DNA from: DATASD01 sp035478835
GTDB taxonomy: Bacteria; Patescibacteriota; Saccharimonadia; Saccharimonadales; UBA4665
NCBI GenBank assembly: GCA_035478835.1
Contig: DATIJH010000009.1
Location: 255,452 to 319,451 of the forward strand
Reading direction: 5' to 3'
Length of the DNA: 64,000 nt
In this document: positions 40,434 through 53,781 of the stretch, in pieces
Numbering within the stretch: the stretch's first letter is position 1
Layout of the letters: each line of letters begins with the position of its first letter
Notes under the pieces: model-generated
What the model saw: only the letters and a program-made list of their open reading frames with translations
What the model was told of the DNA's origin: nothing
Databases searched by the model: none
Translations under genes and position numbers: made by a program

Positions 40434-41708
40434 ATGAACACAAGCCCTGAGACTGCGCCACTAACGATCGTCTCGCTGCCAAACTCAGAGCGGGCGGCGC
40501 AGACTATTTTGCGGCTCGCTGATCCGCTGAAAACTGATGAAGCCTGCCAGGCACGCTTTTATGGAGAGCTGGGTGTGGTGCCTACTGTTTTGCAGCCTGG
40601 CGGCGAAATCGGAGATTGCCCGATCTATTATAAGGACGAGACCGTACAGGATAGCGGCTCATACAAGCGGCGCGGCGCCACCTATGCGGCTACATTGAGT
40701 GGCGACGATGTAATTGCCGCGTACAGCACGGGCAATCATGGGCTGGCGCTCGCCTATGCTGGCGCGCGTTTGGATAAAGAAGTCAGGATTGCACTGCCCG
40801 AGGACGTGAGCCTTGCAAAAAGGATCCGTCTCGAGCAAACCGATGCCAAACTTTTCTACTTTGATGACTTTACAGAGGCGCAGCAGGCCGTAGCCGAGTG
40901 GGAAACGGAATCAGGGGTCGCGGTTATTAAGCCTTTTGGCCAGCATACGGTGATCGCCGGGCAATGCAGCGCCGGGTATGAGCTTGTTGATAACCTCGTA
41001 CGGCTTGGTTTGACGCACGAGGAGGTAGTGGTGCCTGTGCCGGTTGCTGGCGGTGGCTATATCTCTGGCTTTGCTTTGCCGCTTTGGGAGGCTAGACGGC
41101 GAGGTGTTATCGGCCCGCATGTGCGTGTCGTAGGGGTGCAGCCTGAGCACACTGATGCTCTCGGCCGTGCAGTGCAGCATGTGCGAGCAAACCGTCAGCC
41201 CCAGCGATTATTTGAGGGCGACGAGCTTGACAAAGATTGTGATGCCCTGGCGATCACAGAAGAAAACCTGAGTGCTTTAACGCTTGCTATTGCCGCTGAT
41301 CGGCGATTCGTGAGTTCATTCCATACGGTCGGCAAGCTGGCGCTCGCCAAGGCCCGCAGAAACCTGAGCGACCAGCTTGGCAAAGAAGTCGAGCCGGCTG
41401 CTGCCCTGCCGCTGGCCTACGCCATGGCTCATGCTCGGGCAGGCACTACATTTGTGCTGCCCATATCCGGCAGCAACATATCGGTTGAAACGCGCAAACT
41501 GTACGATGGGCTGATAGTCGCCGATAATGTTGCGCAATTTCAGGCTCGGTCGGCGGCGCAATTCAAGCGCAGCGAGCGCGATCCTCGACATGCAGGCTTT
41601 GATACCATATCTCTCGACCGGACAAGCCGTTTGGGTTTTTCGCCTGTGACACGGCGCCATGTGCTGAGTACCGCAGAGCGCCGTAAGGAGGTGCGTAAGT
41701 CGCGGTAG
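40434..41708 (+). CDS. PLP-dependent threonine dehydratase-like enzyme (fold type II)
   Basis: 424 residues. The PLP lysine is Lys78 in GSYKRRGATYAA, the STGNHGLALAYA loop binds the cofactor ring/carboxylate, and VPVAGGGYISGFAL is the phosphate-binding glycine loop. These match serine/threonine dehydratase and related lyases. The C-terminal ~80 residues (after GSNIS) are not the ACT-like IlvA regulatory domain. ATG 40434 follows AAAGGA. It lies, on the opposite strand, between fusA and tuf. Confidence 0.88.
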   Translation: MNTSPETAPLTIVSLPNSERAAQTILRLADPLKTDEACQARFYGELGVVPTVLQPGGEIGDCPIYYKDETVQDSGSYKRRGATYAATLSGDDVIAAYSTGNHGLALAYAGARLDKEVRIALPEDVSLAKRIRLEQTDAKLFYFDDFTEAQQAVAEWETESGVAVIKPFGQHTVIAGQCSAGYELVDNLVRLGLTHEEVVVPVPVAGGGYISGFALPLWEARRRGVIGPHVRVVGVQPEHTDALGRAVQHVRANRQPQRLFEGDELDKDCDALAITEENLSALTLAIAADRRFVSSFHTVGKLALAKARRNLSDQLGKEVEPAAALPLAYAMAHARAGTTFVLPISGSNISVETRKLYDGLIVADNVAQFQARSAAQFKRSERDPRHAGFDTISLDRTSRLGFSPVTRRHVLSTAERRKEVRKSR

Positions 41709-41742
41709 CGCCCTGATACTAGTCCACTTGGCCCCCGTCGCT

Positions 41743-42252
41743 TTACTGCTCCGTATTGGCTCTGGCGAGCTCGTACAGCAGCGTGCCGGGCATTCCCGTT
41801 TCGACCTCGGCCGACAACAGCTGTGCGTTCGCAAACCAGTCGACTGCCACTCCGATAGCTGCGTCCCGCGATGTTGACCCGTCATCTTGCACCATGTGCT
41901 CGGCTATAGAACTGATTATGCCGATCGCCTTGCTAATATCAAACAAGCCGTCACTGTCTTGATGTGCTGGGGCAATGTCCAGGCTGCCAGGTGCCCACTC
42001 GTCGCCGTCCTCTTCGGCCGGCTTGACGATAGCGAGCGGTTCTGTTGGATTGGTGTGCTTGCCAAGCCGTACGATGCGCAGCCTTACCGGCTGGCCATCA
42101 ATGCGCTCAAGGTCAACAGATACTGGAGTCACGCGGCGCACCCAATCCTCTGGAATTCCATCTGGGCGATCAAAACCGTTTACGCGTTCTGCCGGGTTTG
42201 CGGGGTCGTGGTAATATGCTTCCCTGCCGGTGGCGATGTTCTCGAAAGCCAT
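41743..42252 (-). CDS. Hypothetical acidic protein downstream of fusA
   Basis: 169 residues from ATG 42252, with AAAGGA upstream; a longer frame would run into the fusA terminator. It is acidic, with PVRLRIVRLGKHTNPTEP and a C-terminal helical part (DAAIGVAVDWFANAQLL). The C-terminal pattern resembles that of the protein at 44482-44925, though weakly. Not recognised. Confidence 0.65.
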   Translation of the reverse strand: MAFENIATGREAYYHDPANPAERVNGFDRPDGIPEDWVRRVTPVSVDLERIDGQPVRLRIVRLGKHTNPTEPLAIVKPAEEDGDEWAPGSLDIAPAHQDSDGLFDISKAIGIISSIAEHMVQDDGSTSRDAAIGVAVDWFANAQLLSAEVETGMPGTLLYELARANTEQ

Positions 42253-42336
42253 ATTGTTCCTTTCTGGTAAGTTTGGTAAAACCGCATAATAGTACGGGGT
42301 GAGCGGGACTGTCAAATAATTGTTTGGTGCGCATAT

Positions 42337-42369
42337 AAAAACCGGCTGCGTAGTTTGCAGCCGGTTTTT
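42337..42369 (-). terminator. fusA terminator
   Basis: A perfect 13-bp inverted repeat (42337-42349 and 42357-42369) with a 7-base loop. On the minus strand GCAGCCGG is followed by T5. It lies 12 bases after the fusA stop. Confidence 0.92.
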
Positions 42370-42381
42370 TGCAAGCACTGA

Positions 42382-44469
42382 TTATTTGCTGTGCTTGGCG
42401 ATGATCGCGTCGGTCACGTGCGGCGGAACATCGGCGTAGTGGTCGAGTTCCATGCTTGAGCTGGCACGGCCTTGCGTCATCGAGCGCAAATTGGTCGTGT
42501 AGCCGAACATTTCACCAAGCGGGACAAAGGCAGTAATTTCCTTCACGCCAGCCTGGAGGTCTTCCATGGACTCGATGCGGCCACGCTTGCTGTTGAGGTC
42601 GCCGATGACGTCGCCCATGAACTCCTCTGGAGTTACAACAACGACTTTCATGACTGGCTCAAGCAGCACTGGATTGGCTTTTTTAACACCGTCTTGTAGC
42701 GCCATCGAACCGGCAATCTTGAAGGCCATTTCGCTGGAGTCAACTTCGTGGTAGCTGCCGTCGTACAGCTCAACCTTGATGTCGACAACCGGGTAGCCGG
42801 CGATCACACCGTTGGACATGGCTTCTTCGATACCTTGCTGGACCGGTTTGATGTATTCACCAGGGACAACGCCACCTTTAATGGAGTTGATAAACTCAAA
42901 GCCGGCGCCCTTTTCGTTTTGGCTGAGGCGCAGCCAGACGTCACCGTACTGTCCACGGCCACCGCTTTGGCGGACGAATTTACCTTGGATTTCAACTGCG
43001 TCTTTGCGGATGGTTTCGCGGTAGGCAACCTGTGGCTGGCCGATGTTGGCCTCGACGTTGAACTCGCGCTTCATGCGGTCAACGAGGATTTCGAGGTGCA
43101 GCTCGCCCATACCGCTGATGATGGTCTGGCCGGTCTCGTCGTCAACCTTAACGCGGAACGTCGGGTCTTCTTCGGCGAGGCGCTGCAGCGCGATGCTCAT
43201 CTTTTCTTGGTCGGCTTTGGTCTTTGGTTCGATGGCGATTGACACCGGTGGTTCCGGGAAGTCGATCGACTCAAGCACGATTGGGTTGTTGGCGTCACAC
43301 AGCGTGTTACCGGTGGTCGTGCCCTTCAGGCCAACGATCGCGGCGATGTCACCGGCAGTAACTTCGGTAACGTCTTCGCGCTTGTCGGCTTGCATGCGGA
43401 CAATGCGGCCCACTCGCTCTTTTTCGCCAGTTGAACTGTTAAGGATGTACGAGCCGGCTTGCAGTTTACCGGAGTAAACGCGGAAATATGCGAGCTTACC
43501 TACAAATGGGTCGGTTGCGATCTTGAAGGCGAGACCCGCAAACGGTTCGCTTTCGGCGCTTTTGCGTTCGATTTCTTCGCCGGTCTTTGGGTGTGTACCC
43601 CAGGCCGAGCCGCGGTCTGCCGGGCTTGGCAGGAGTTCGGCAACGAGGTCGAGCAGCTTCTCGACGATCACGCCGCGGCCGTCGCCACCAGTTACGGCAA
43701 AGAAGTTGCCGCTCAGGATAGCGCTGCGGATAGCCTGCATGATTTCGGCTTCGCTCAGGCCGTCTTCGCCAACTTCAAAGAACTTCTCGAGAAGTTTTTC
43801 GTCTTCGGCAACGGCGTTTTCGATAAGCAGCGAGCGGTACTTTTTGGCTTTGTCGAGCATGTCGGCTGGAATATCGCCTTCCACGAGCTCGTGGTCGGTG
43901 AATTCTTTGTAGGTGTAAGCCTTCATGGTTACGAGGTCAACGACACCGTTGATGCTCTGCTCGAACCCAATTGGCAGGTGGATTGGGAACGCGCGCTTGT
44001 TGAGGCGGGCGTGGATCGAGTCGAGTGACTTGTAAAAGTCGCCGCCGGTTTGGTTGATCTTGTTGATGAAGCAGATGCGCGGCACGCCGTACTTGTCGGC
44101 TTGGCGCCATACAGTTTCGGACTGCGATTCTACGCCCATCTTGCCGTCAAAGACAACGACAGCGCCGTCGAGCACGCGCAAAGAGCGCTCCACCTCGACC
44201 GTAAAGTCGATGTGACCCGGGGTGTCGATAATGTTGATCTGCTTGCCCTTCCAGTAGCAAGTCACAGCGGCGGACACGATGGTAATACCGCGTTCGCGTT
44301 CCTGGGCCATCCAGTCGGTCGTGGTGCCGCCTTCGTGCACAGCGCCGATCTTGTGCTTCAAACCGGTGCGGTACAAAATACCTTCGGTCGTGGTGGTTTT
44401 ACCGGCGTCGATATGCGCGATAATACCGATGTTTCTTAAATCTTGTAACGTATATTTGGTTCCTGCCAT
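42382..44469 (-). CDS. fusA: Elongation factor G
   Basis: 695 residues. G1 AHIDAGKTTTTEG, G3 DTPGHIDFTVEV, G4 NKINQ (NKxD varied to NKIN), and domains III-V with GMGELHLEILVDR and the domain IV loop region GGVVPGEYIKPV. It catalyses translocation and ribosome recycling. It lies 12 bases from the upstream small gene and is closed by the terminator at 42337-42369, so tuf is transcribed separately. Confidence 0.97.
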   Translation of the reverse strand: MAGTKYTLQDLRNIGIIAHIDAGKTTTTEGILYRTGLKHKIGAVHEGGTTTDWMAQERERGITIVSAAVTCYWKGKQINIIDTPGHIDFTVEVERSLRVLDGAVVVFDGKMGVESQSETVWRQADKYGVPRICFINKINQTGGDFYKSLDSIHARLNKRAFPIHLPIGFEQSINGVVDLVTMKAYTYKEFTDHELVEGDIPADMLDKAKKYRSLLIENAVAEDEKLLEKFFEVGEDGLSEAEIMQAIRSAILSGNFFAVTGGDGRGVIVEKLLDLVAELLPSPADRGSAWGTHPKTGEEIERKSAESEPFAGLAFKIATDPFVGKLAYFRVYSGKLQAGSYILNSSTGEKERVGRIVRMQADKREDVTEVTAGDIAAIVGLKGTTTGNTLCDANNPIVLESIDFPEPPVSIAIEPKTKADQEKMSIALQRLAEEDPTFRVKVDDETGQTIISGMGELHLEILVDRMKREFNVEANIGQPQVAYRETIRKDAVEIQGKFVRQSGGRGQYGDVWLRLSQNEKGAGFEFINSIKGGVVPGEYIKPVQQGIEEAMSNGVIAGYPVVDIKVELYDGSYHEVDSSEMAFKIAGSMALQDGVKKANPVLLEPVMKVVVVTPEEFMGDVIGDLNSKRGRIESMEDLQAGVKEITAFVPLGEMFGYTTNLRSMTQGRASSSMELDHYADVPPHVTDAIIAKHSK

Positions 44470-44481
44470 AACGCCCTTCTC

Positions 44482-44925
44482 CTATTGTTGGTTGCCCATA
44501 ATTTCATTTAATTGTTCGCCCAGTTGAATTGCCTGATAGCCTACGAATCGTGCGATGTTCGCGAGCTGCTCGTCTGACACCTCGCCGCTGTTTAGTGTGT
44601 GCACCGTTTCTGCGCTAAGGAAGGCCACGCCAATCTTAGCGTATAAATCACCGGTGACAACATCGTCAAACCCATCTCTACCCTCGTTGAATGAAAGCTC
44701 GTTGCCAATATATTGGGTCAGTGGTCTGAGGGTGACTTCTGTGTTCAAATCGTTGCCGCTCGGCACCAAAGAACGCTCGGCCTGGACGCGCACCCCGTGC
44801 GTCGCATCAGGCTTCATAACGCCGTAGGTTGTGCGTTGGGTGAAGACGCCTTCGCGGTCATCGCCCTTGCCGCCCTCGAAAAGTTTAGTCAGAGTGTACG
44901 CTTCAACTGGGTTGGGATTTACCAT
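44482..44925 (-). CDS. Hypothetical protein inserted between rpsG and fusA
   Basis: 147 residues, acidic and soluble. The C-terminal half has EVSDEQLANIARFVGYQAI, likely helical. Codon use is more A/T-rich than in rpsG or fusA. It lies 6 bases after the 84-residue gene and 12 before fusA, so it must be co-transcribed with the str genes. Not recognised. Confidence 0.65.
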   Translation of the reverse strand: MVNPNPVEAYTLTKLFEGGKGDDREGVFTQRTTYGVMKPDATHGVRVQAERSLVPSGNDLNTEVTLRPLTQYIGNELSFNEGRDGFDDVVTGDLYAKIGVAFLSAETVHTLNSGEVSDEQLANIARFVGYQAIQLGEQLNEIMGNQQ

Positions 44926-44931
44926 GTGCTC

Positions 44932-45186
44932 TTACCTACCTGCGTTATTTGCTGCTTGGAGCCATTTGAATGCTTGCTTACCGAGCTCTTGTTGTGTTGC
45001 CAGGTTGATTCCAGTTGCTTCGGCGAATTGCCGTGCACCTTCCAGTGCACGTGTAACTCGCGCATCTGTAGTCTCTTGGAATGCATCAGCGGTCAGCTCT
45101 ACGTACTGAAGGTGTGCTGCAAGTTCTCCAAGTCCAGCCGCCTCAAGTGCTGTGTGGTCTGGTGCTATTTCGGCAACTGAATACAT
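44932..45186 (-). CDS. Hypothetical small helical protein inserted after rpsG
   Basis: 84 residues, mostly helical (ALEAAGLGELAAHLQYVELT, ALEGARQFAEATGINLATQQ). GAGG precedes the ATG, which lies 3 bases after the rpsG stop. It forms a pair with the next gene inside the str operon; the two may act together. Not recognised. Confidence 0.65.
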   Translation of the reverse strand: MYSVAEIAPDHTALEAAGLGELAAHLQYVELTADAFQETTDARVTRALEGARQFAEATGINLATQQELGKQAFKWLQAANNAGR

Positions 45187-45189
45187 AGA

Positions 45190-45669
45190 CTAACCTCGGG
45201 CGAAGTGTGCGAAGGCACGGTTGGCTTCGGCCATCTTGTGCGTGTCTTCCTTCTTCTTAACAGCGGCGCCTTGGCCGTTGTAAGCGTCGACGATCTCAAG
45301 CGCAAGGCGGTCGATCATGCTCATGCCTTTGCGTGAGCGGGCGGCTTGCACAAACCACATGGTGGTCAAGTGCTGCTGGCGCTGGCCTTTAACTTCGAAC
45401 GGAATTTGGTAGTTGGCACCACCGACACGGCGTGAGCGGGTCTCGAGGTGCGGCTGCACGTTCTTAATAGCCTGCTCAAAAACTTCGAGCGGGTTTTCTA
45501 CCTTGAGCTTGTCGGCAGCTTTTTGCATGCCTTCGTATACGAGGCGTTCAGCGAGCTGCTTTTTGCCGTCGCGCATAACGCGGTTGATAACGCGCTGCAC
45601 TTGGACATTGTTGTAGACGCGGTCAGGTTGGATGTCGCGGACTAACGCTTTGGTAACTTTACGTGGCAT
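45190..45669 (-). CDS. rpsG: 30S ribosomal protein uS7
   Basis: 159 residues. VINRVMRDGKKQLAERLVYE and VGGANYQIPFEVKGQRQQHL are the conserved core; the C-terminal KKKEDTHKMAEANRAFAHF reaches the exit region. S7 nucleates the 30S head and in E. coli represses the str operon. Its start overlaps the rpsL stop. Confidence 0.97.
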   Translation of the reverse strand: MPRKVTKALVRDIQPDRVYNNVQVQRVINRVMRDGKKQLAERLVYEGMQKAADKLKVENPLEVFEQAIKNVQPHLETRSRRVGGANYQIPFEVKGQRQQHLTTMWFVQAARSRKGMSMIDRLALEIVDAYNGQGAAVKKKEDTHKMAEANRAFAHFARG

Positions 45670-46082
45670 TACTTGCTCTCCTTCTTGGCACCGTACTTAG
45701 AACGGCCTTGCTTGCGGTTCTGGACACCCTGAAGGTCGAGGGCGCCACGGACAATGTGGTAACGCACACCAGGAAGGTCGGGCACGCGGCCGCCACGCAC
45801 GAGCACAACGGCGTGCTCTTGCAGGTTGTGGCCTTCACCACCGATGTAAGCCCAGACTTCCTGCTGGTTGCCAAGGCGCACGCGGGCGACTTTACGCAGG
45901 GCCGAGTTCGGCTTTTTCGGGGTCTTGGTGGTGACCTTTACACAAACGCCACGCTTAAATGGCGCAGGTTTTTCGTAGTTTTTGTTCCGCAGGTTGTTTA
46001 CAACCTTTAGAAGGGCTGGTGACTTGGATTTGGTTGTCACCTTGGTGCGTGGTTTGCGCACCAACTGGTTGATTGTTGGCAT
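45669..46082 (-). CDS. rpsL: 30S ribosomal protein uS12 with Pro at the Lys88 position
   Basis: 137 residues against 124 in E. coli; the extra residues lie before RGVCVKV. TPKKPNSALRKVARVRL is intact, but GGRVPDLPGVRYH has Pro101 where E. coli has Lys88, a position whose change gives streptomycin resistance. S12 controls decoding accuracy. AAGGAG lies 6 bases before the ATG. It starts the str operon, whose leader folds into a long hairpin. Confidence 0.97.
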   Translation of the reverse strand: MPTINQLVRKPRTKVTTKSKSPALLKVVNNLRNKNYEKPAPFKRGVCVKVTTKTPKKPNSALRKVARVRLGNQQEVWAYIGGEGHNLQEHAVVLVRGGRVPDLPGVRYHIVRGALDLQGVQNRKQGRSKYGAKKESK

Positions 46083-46108
46083 TGTTACTCCTTATCTTCC
46101 GCCATGGG

Positions 46109-46144
46109 AGTGCGCTGCCTTAGCGCCAACGCTTGCAGCGCACT
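46109..46144 (-). promoter_or_regulatory. Leader hairpin of the str operon
   Basis: A perfect 10-bp stem (46144-46135 with 46118-46109) around a second small stem CGCT/AGCG? pair at 46133-46130 and 46125-46122. It lies just upstream of the rpsL ribosome-binding site with no T-run, and may bind a repressor such as uS7 or uS12. Confidence 0.5.
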
Positions 46145-46176
46145 TGTATTCCCGGCTCGGATTTTGTAATGAACTA

Positions 46177-46205
46177 ATTTTAACAGGTTCTGGCTTATGC
46201 TGCAA
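46177..46205 (-). promoter_or_regulatory. str operon promoter
   Basis: On the minus strand: -35 TTGCAG (46205-46200, inside the last codons of rpoC), 17-base spacer, -10 TAAAAT (46182-46177). Confidence 0.7.
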
Positions 46206-49200
46206 CTTCGACTTCGTTGTCTTCAGCTGCTTCATCGGCGATTTGCTCGTCGTCGGCCTTCCAGCCGGTGCCGACTGGGATCTTGCGACCCAGGATGACG
46301 TTTTCCTTCAGACCATACAGCTTGTCCACGCGGCCACTGGTAGCGGCGGCGATGAGCACGCGGGTGGTGTCCTGGAACGATGCGGCACTCAGGAACGAGT
46401 CAGTGCTGAGCGATGCCTTGGTAATACCGAGGATCAGCTGGTTGTACTGCACGGGCTCTTTACCTGCGGCGATCAGGGCTTCGTTCGCTTCGACGACGGC
46501 CAGTTTGCTGACGACATCACCGGTTACGAACTCGCTGTCACCGGCGTCTTCGATCTGAACGCGGCTGAACATCTGGTGCACGATGATTTCAAGGTGCTTG
46601 TCGGCGATGTTCTGACCCTGGCCTGCAAAGATACGCAGGATTTCGTTCATGATGTAGCGCTGGGTGGATTCAACACCTTGCAGGCGCATGAGCTCCGGCA
46701 GGTTGATCGAACCGTTGGTGAGGCGCTGACCAGCGACCACAAGGTCGTTGTCCTTCACAAGCATCTGTTTGAAGCCTGGGATTTCGTAGCGCACCACGCT
46801 TTGGGCGGCTGGGTGGATGAAGACTTCGGTTTCCGAAACTTCGATTTTGCCGGCCATTGGCGCGACGATTGGCTCTTTGCCGCCCTCGAGCGATGCGATG
46901 ACATCGCCAATAGCAACATCCGAACCGCTGGCAACTTTGGCCGCACGGTCGCCGAGCTCAAATGTGACTGACTCTTTGTCTTTGGCTGTAACCTGGACAA
47001 TGTAGCGGTCGCCTTCTTCCCAGACTTTGGCGGTGCCGGAAATATCGGTGAGGTAGGCCTGACCCTTTGGCGTGCGGATTTCGAAGAGCTCTTCAACACG
47101 GCTCAAACCTTGGGCAGTGTCATCGGCAACTACGGCGCCGGAACGGTGCTTGGAGTCGAGGCTCAACTGTGTACCAGGCTCACCAATTGACTGGGCGGCG
47201 ATAACGCCGATTGGCTGGTGGTCGACAACGAGCAAGCCGGTTGCCGGGTCGATACCGTAGGACTTCTGCGGTACGCCGCGGACCGGGGTGCAGCTCAGGA
47301 CAGACATGATCTTGATGCCGTCGAGCTTATCGTCGGCTTCAATAGCGGCAGCGATTTCTTTGGTGAAGAGGTCGCCACGCTTGACATGACCCTTCACTTC
47401 TTCGGCGGCATAGCGGCCTTCGAGGCGTGAAGCGTATGACACACCGATTTCGTCGGCGTCAGAGCGATGCATTGCAAAACCTGGGTCGAGCGATTCGTCG
47501 GCGTCGTCACCACTAATGGTGAAGACATCTTGCGCCACGTCGACCAAACGGCGGGTCAAGTACCCGGCGTCAGCGGTCTTAAGGGCGATGTCGATCAAGG
47601 CTTTACGCGTACCGCGGGTACCGGTGAAGTACTCCAGCGGGCTCAAACCTTCGATGTAGCCGGACTTAATCGGCAGCTCGATAGCGTTACCGGATGCGTC
47701 CGAGAACACGCCGAGCATTCCGACACACATCTTCATCTGCGAAATGTTACCACGAGCACCAGACGTGATGGCGATAGCCATGGAACTTTCCTGGCCGACC
47801 ATCTGCTCGGCGAGCAGTTCCTGCACGTGAGTGTCGATCTTGGTCCAGTTTTCGACCGTCAGGCGGTAGCGCTCGTCTTCGGTGATGAAGCCTTGCTCGT
47901 ACTGCTCAGAAATGGCAGCAGCGCGTTTCTCGCCGTCGGCAATAGCGTCTTGCATGCCGTCGATCTTGTCGAAGTCGCCCATGCCCATCGAAATGCCGGA
48001 CATTGTAGCGTAGTGGAAACCGAGATCTTTCAGTTCGTCGGCGATTTCAGCGGTCTTGGCCTGGCCATATTGTTTGTAGATGGCGGCCATGACTTTTTGC
48101 AGTTTCTTTTTGGTCATCGGGTCGTTCTGGTACTCGAAGTCTTCGGGGAACACTTCGTTGAACAGTACGCGGCCCAGCGTGGTGGTGCGGACTTCGCCGC
48201 GGAACGGTACGCGAATGTTGGACTGCAACATGATCGCTTCGTTTTCGAAGGCCATCAAAGCTTCTTCCAGGCTCGAGAACGGCTTGACTTCTTTGCTAAC
48301 GCTCGGGCGGTCGTACGTTAAGTAGTAGCAACCGAGTACCATGTCCTGCTCGATGTGCAGAATTGGGGTACCGTCAGCCGGTTTCAAGAGGTTCATGTTA
48401 GCAGCCATGATGCTGCGGGCTTCTTCTTGCGCTTCGTCAGAAAGCGGCAAGTGTACAGCCATCTGGTCACCGTCAAAGTCGGCGTTAAAGCCTTTACAGA
48501 CGAGCGGGTGCAGCTGGATGGCGCGGCCCTCGATCAATACCGGCTGGAAAGCCTGGATTGAAAGGCGGTGCAGCGACGGTGCGCGGTTCAGGAGCACGTA
48601 CTTGCCCTTAATGACTTCGTCGAGCGCGTCCCACACGGCGGTCTCGCCGGTTTCGATCATGCGGGTTGCAGAACGGATGTTGTGGGCTTGCTCGCGAGCG
48701 ATCAATTCACCGATCACGAACGGTTTGAACAGTTCGAGCGCCATCATTTTTGGCAGACCACATTGGTTGATCTTGAGTTCCGGACCGGCAACAATTACCG
48801 AGCGGCCGGAGTAGTCAACGCGCTTACCAAGCAAGTTTTGGCGGAATCGCCCTTGCTTACCCTTCAGCATGTCGCTGAGTGATTTGAGACGACGGCGCTG
48901 GCCGGTTGCAGCCACGGCGCGGCCGCTGCGGGCGCTGTTGTTGTCGATCAGCGCGTCAACGGCTTCTTGCAACATGCGCTGTTCGTTGCGGCGGATAACT
49001 TCCGGCGCGTTCAGCTCGATGAGCTTCTTCAAGCGGTTGTTGCGGTTGATGACACGGCGGTACAAGTCGTTCAAATCGGATGTCGCAAAACGTCCACCGG
49101 TCAGCTGTACCATCGGGCGCAGGTCCGGAGGAATCACCGGCAGAATGCTCAAGCAGGTCGAGCCCGGCTGAATGCCGGCGCGGTCCATGCTTTCGAGCAA

Positions 49201-50033
49201 ACGCAGGCGCTTCATGAGTTTCTTCTTGCGTTGACCCTTAGCGTCCTCGGCCTCTTCGGTCAACTCTTTAATGAGGTCCCTAAGGTCGATTTCGTCGAGC
49301 AATTCTTTGAGTGCGGCGCCGCCCATGCCGACCTGAATGAGGTCGCGGAGGTCTTCCGGCAAGTTGCGATACTCGACTTCGCTCATCAGGCGCAGCTTTT
49401 CGAGCCCGTCGATTTGCGCCTTGAAGATTTCCCACTCTTTGGTGAGCTCTTCGGTCTCTTTGGTTTGCATCTCGGCAAGGGCCTTGATGTTGGCGTCTTC
49501 TTTCTCGGCTTCCTTTTCGTAGCGGAGTTTGATGGCCTCTTTGGCGGCGGCAAACTCAGCTTCTTTGTCGGCGCGGAGCTTGTCGCGCTTCTCGGTGTTT
49601 ACGTCTTTTACGATGTAGCTGGCAAAGTACGCCACGCGCTCCAGGTTTTTGACCGTCGTGCCGAGCAATAAGCCCATGGCAGACGGCGTGCCGCGCAGGA
49701 ACCAGATGTGTGCCACCGGCACGGCCAGACTGATGTGGCCCATGCGCTCGCGGCGGACAATACTTTTGGTAACGATGTCACCGTTTTTATCCACGGCTGC
49801 TTCGCGCGAGCGAACACCCTTGTACTTGGCGTCGTGCGGGTTAATGTCTTTGGCTGGGCCAAAGATGCGCTCGCAGAACAAACCGTCTTTTTCTGGTTTT
49901 TGGGTGCGGTAGTTGATGGTTTCTGGCTTGGTTACTTCGCCGTAACTCCAGTCCAGAATGTCGGCCGCGCTGGCAACCGCCAAACGCACCGCGTCAAAAT
50001 CGGCAATGTTGGTGCCATAAGCATATCGGCGCA

Positions 50034-50034
<1 letters not shown>
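46195..50034 (-). CDS. rpoC: RNA polymerase beta' subunit lacking both zinc sites
   Basis: 1279 residues. The active-site motif FNADFDGDQMAVHLPL places catalytic Asp519, Asp521 and Asp523; VDYSGRSVIVAGPEL, the bridge helix/trigger loop region (SPLEYFTGTRGTRKALIDIA) and VIAAQSIGEPGTQLS are intact. The N-terminal zinc ribbon is replaced: KDINPHDAKYKGVRSREAA has none of the four Cys. At the second site only Cys915 remains (CTPVRGVPQKSYG; Pro922 and Ser925 replace Cys). It starts at the rpoB stop (TAATG). Confidence 0.97.
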
Positions 50035-53615
<3,581 letters not shown>

Positions 53616-53711
53616 ATGTGCAGCACTTCCCCTTATTTAGGCTGATAGTTTTTTGGATTTTTCGCGCGAAGATCCTAAGTTGGTGTTTTTGGTGCAACAG
53701 TTTGATTGCCA

Positions 53712-53717
53712 ACTATA
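53712..53717 (-). promoter_or_regulatory. Possible extended -10 promoter of rpoB
   Basis: On the minus strand TG-T-TATAGT forms an extended -10 about 97 bases before the rpoB ATG. A TTGACA further upstream is not at a usable distance. The leader contains AAGGGG before the start. Confidence 0.4.
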
Positions 53718-53781
53718 ACACGCCCAACCTACACTACTTCTTAATGTAGGAGTGTGCGGGATTATGCCTCGGATGTCAACC

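Noticed and set aside
45982..46971. A 329-codon plus-strand frame across the rpsL start and rpoC end
   Set aside because: It is antisense to rpsL and rpoC, both certain, and crosses their promoter.
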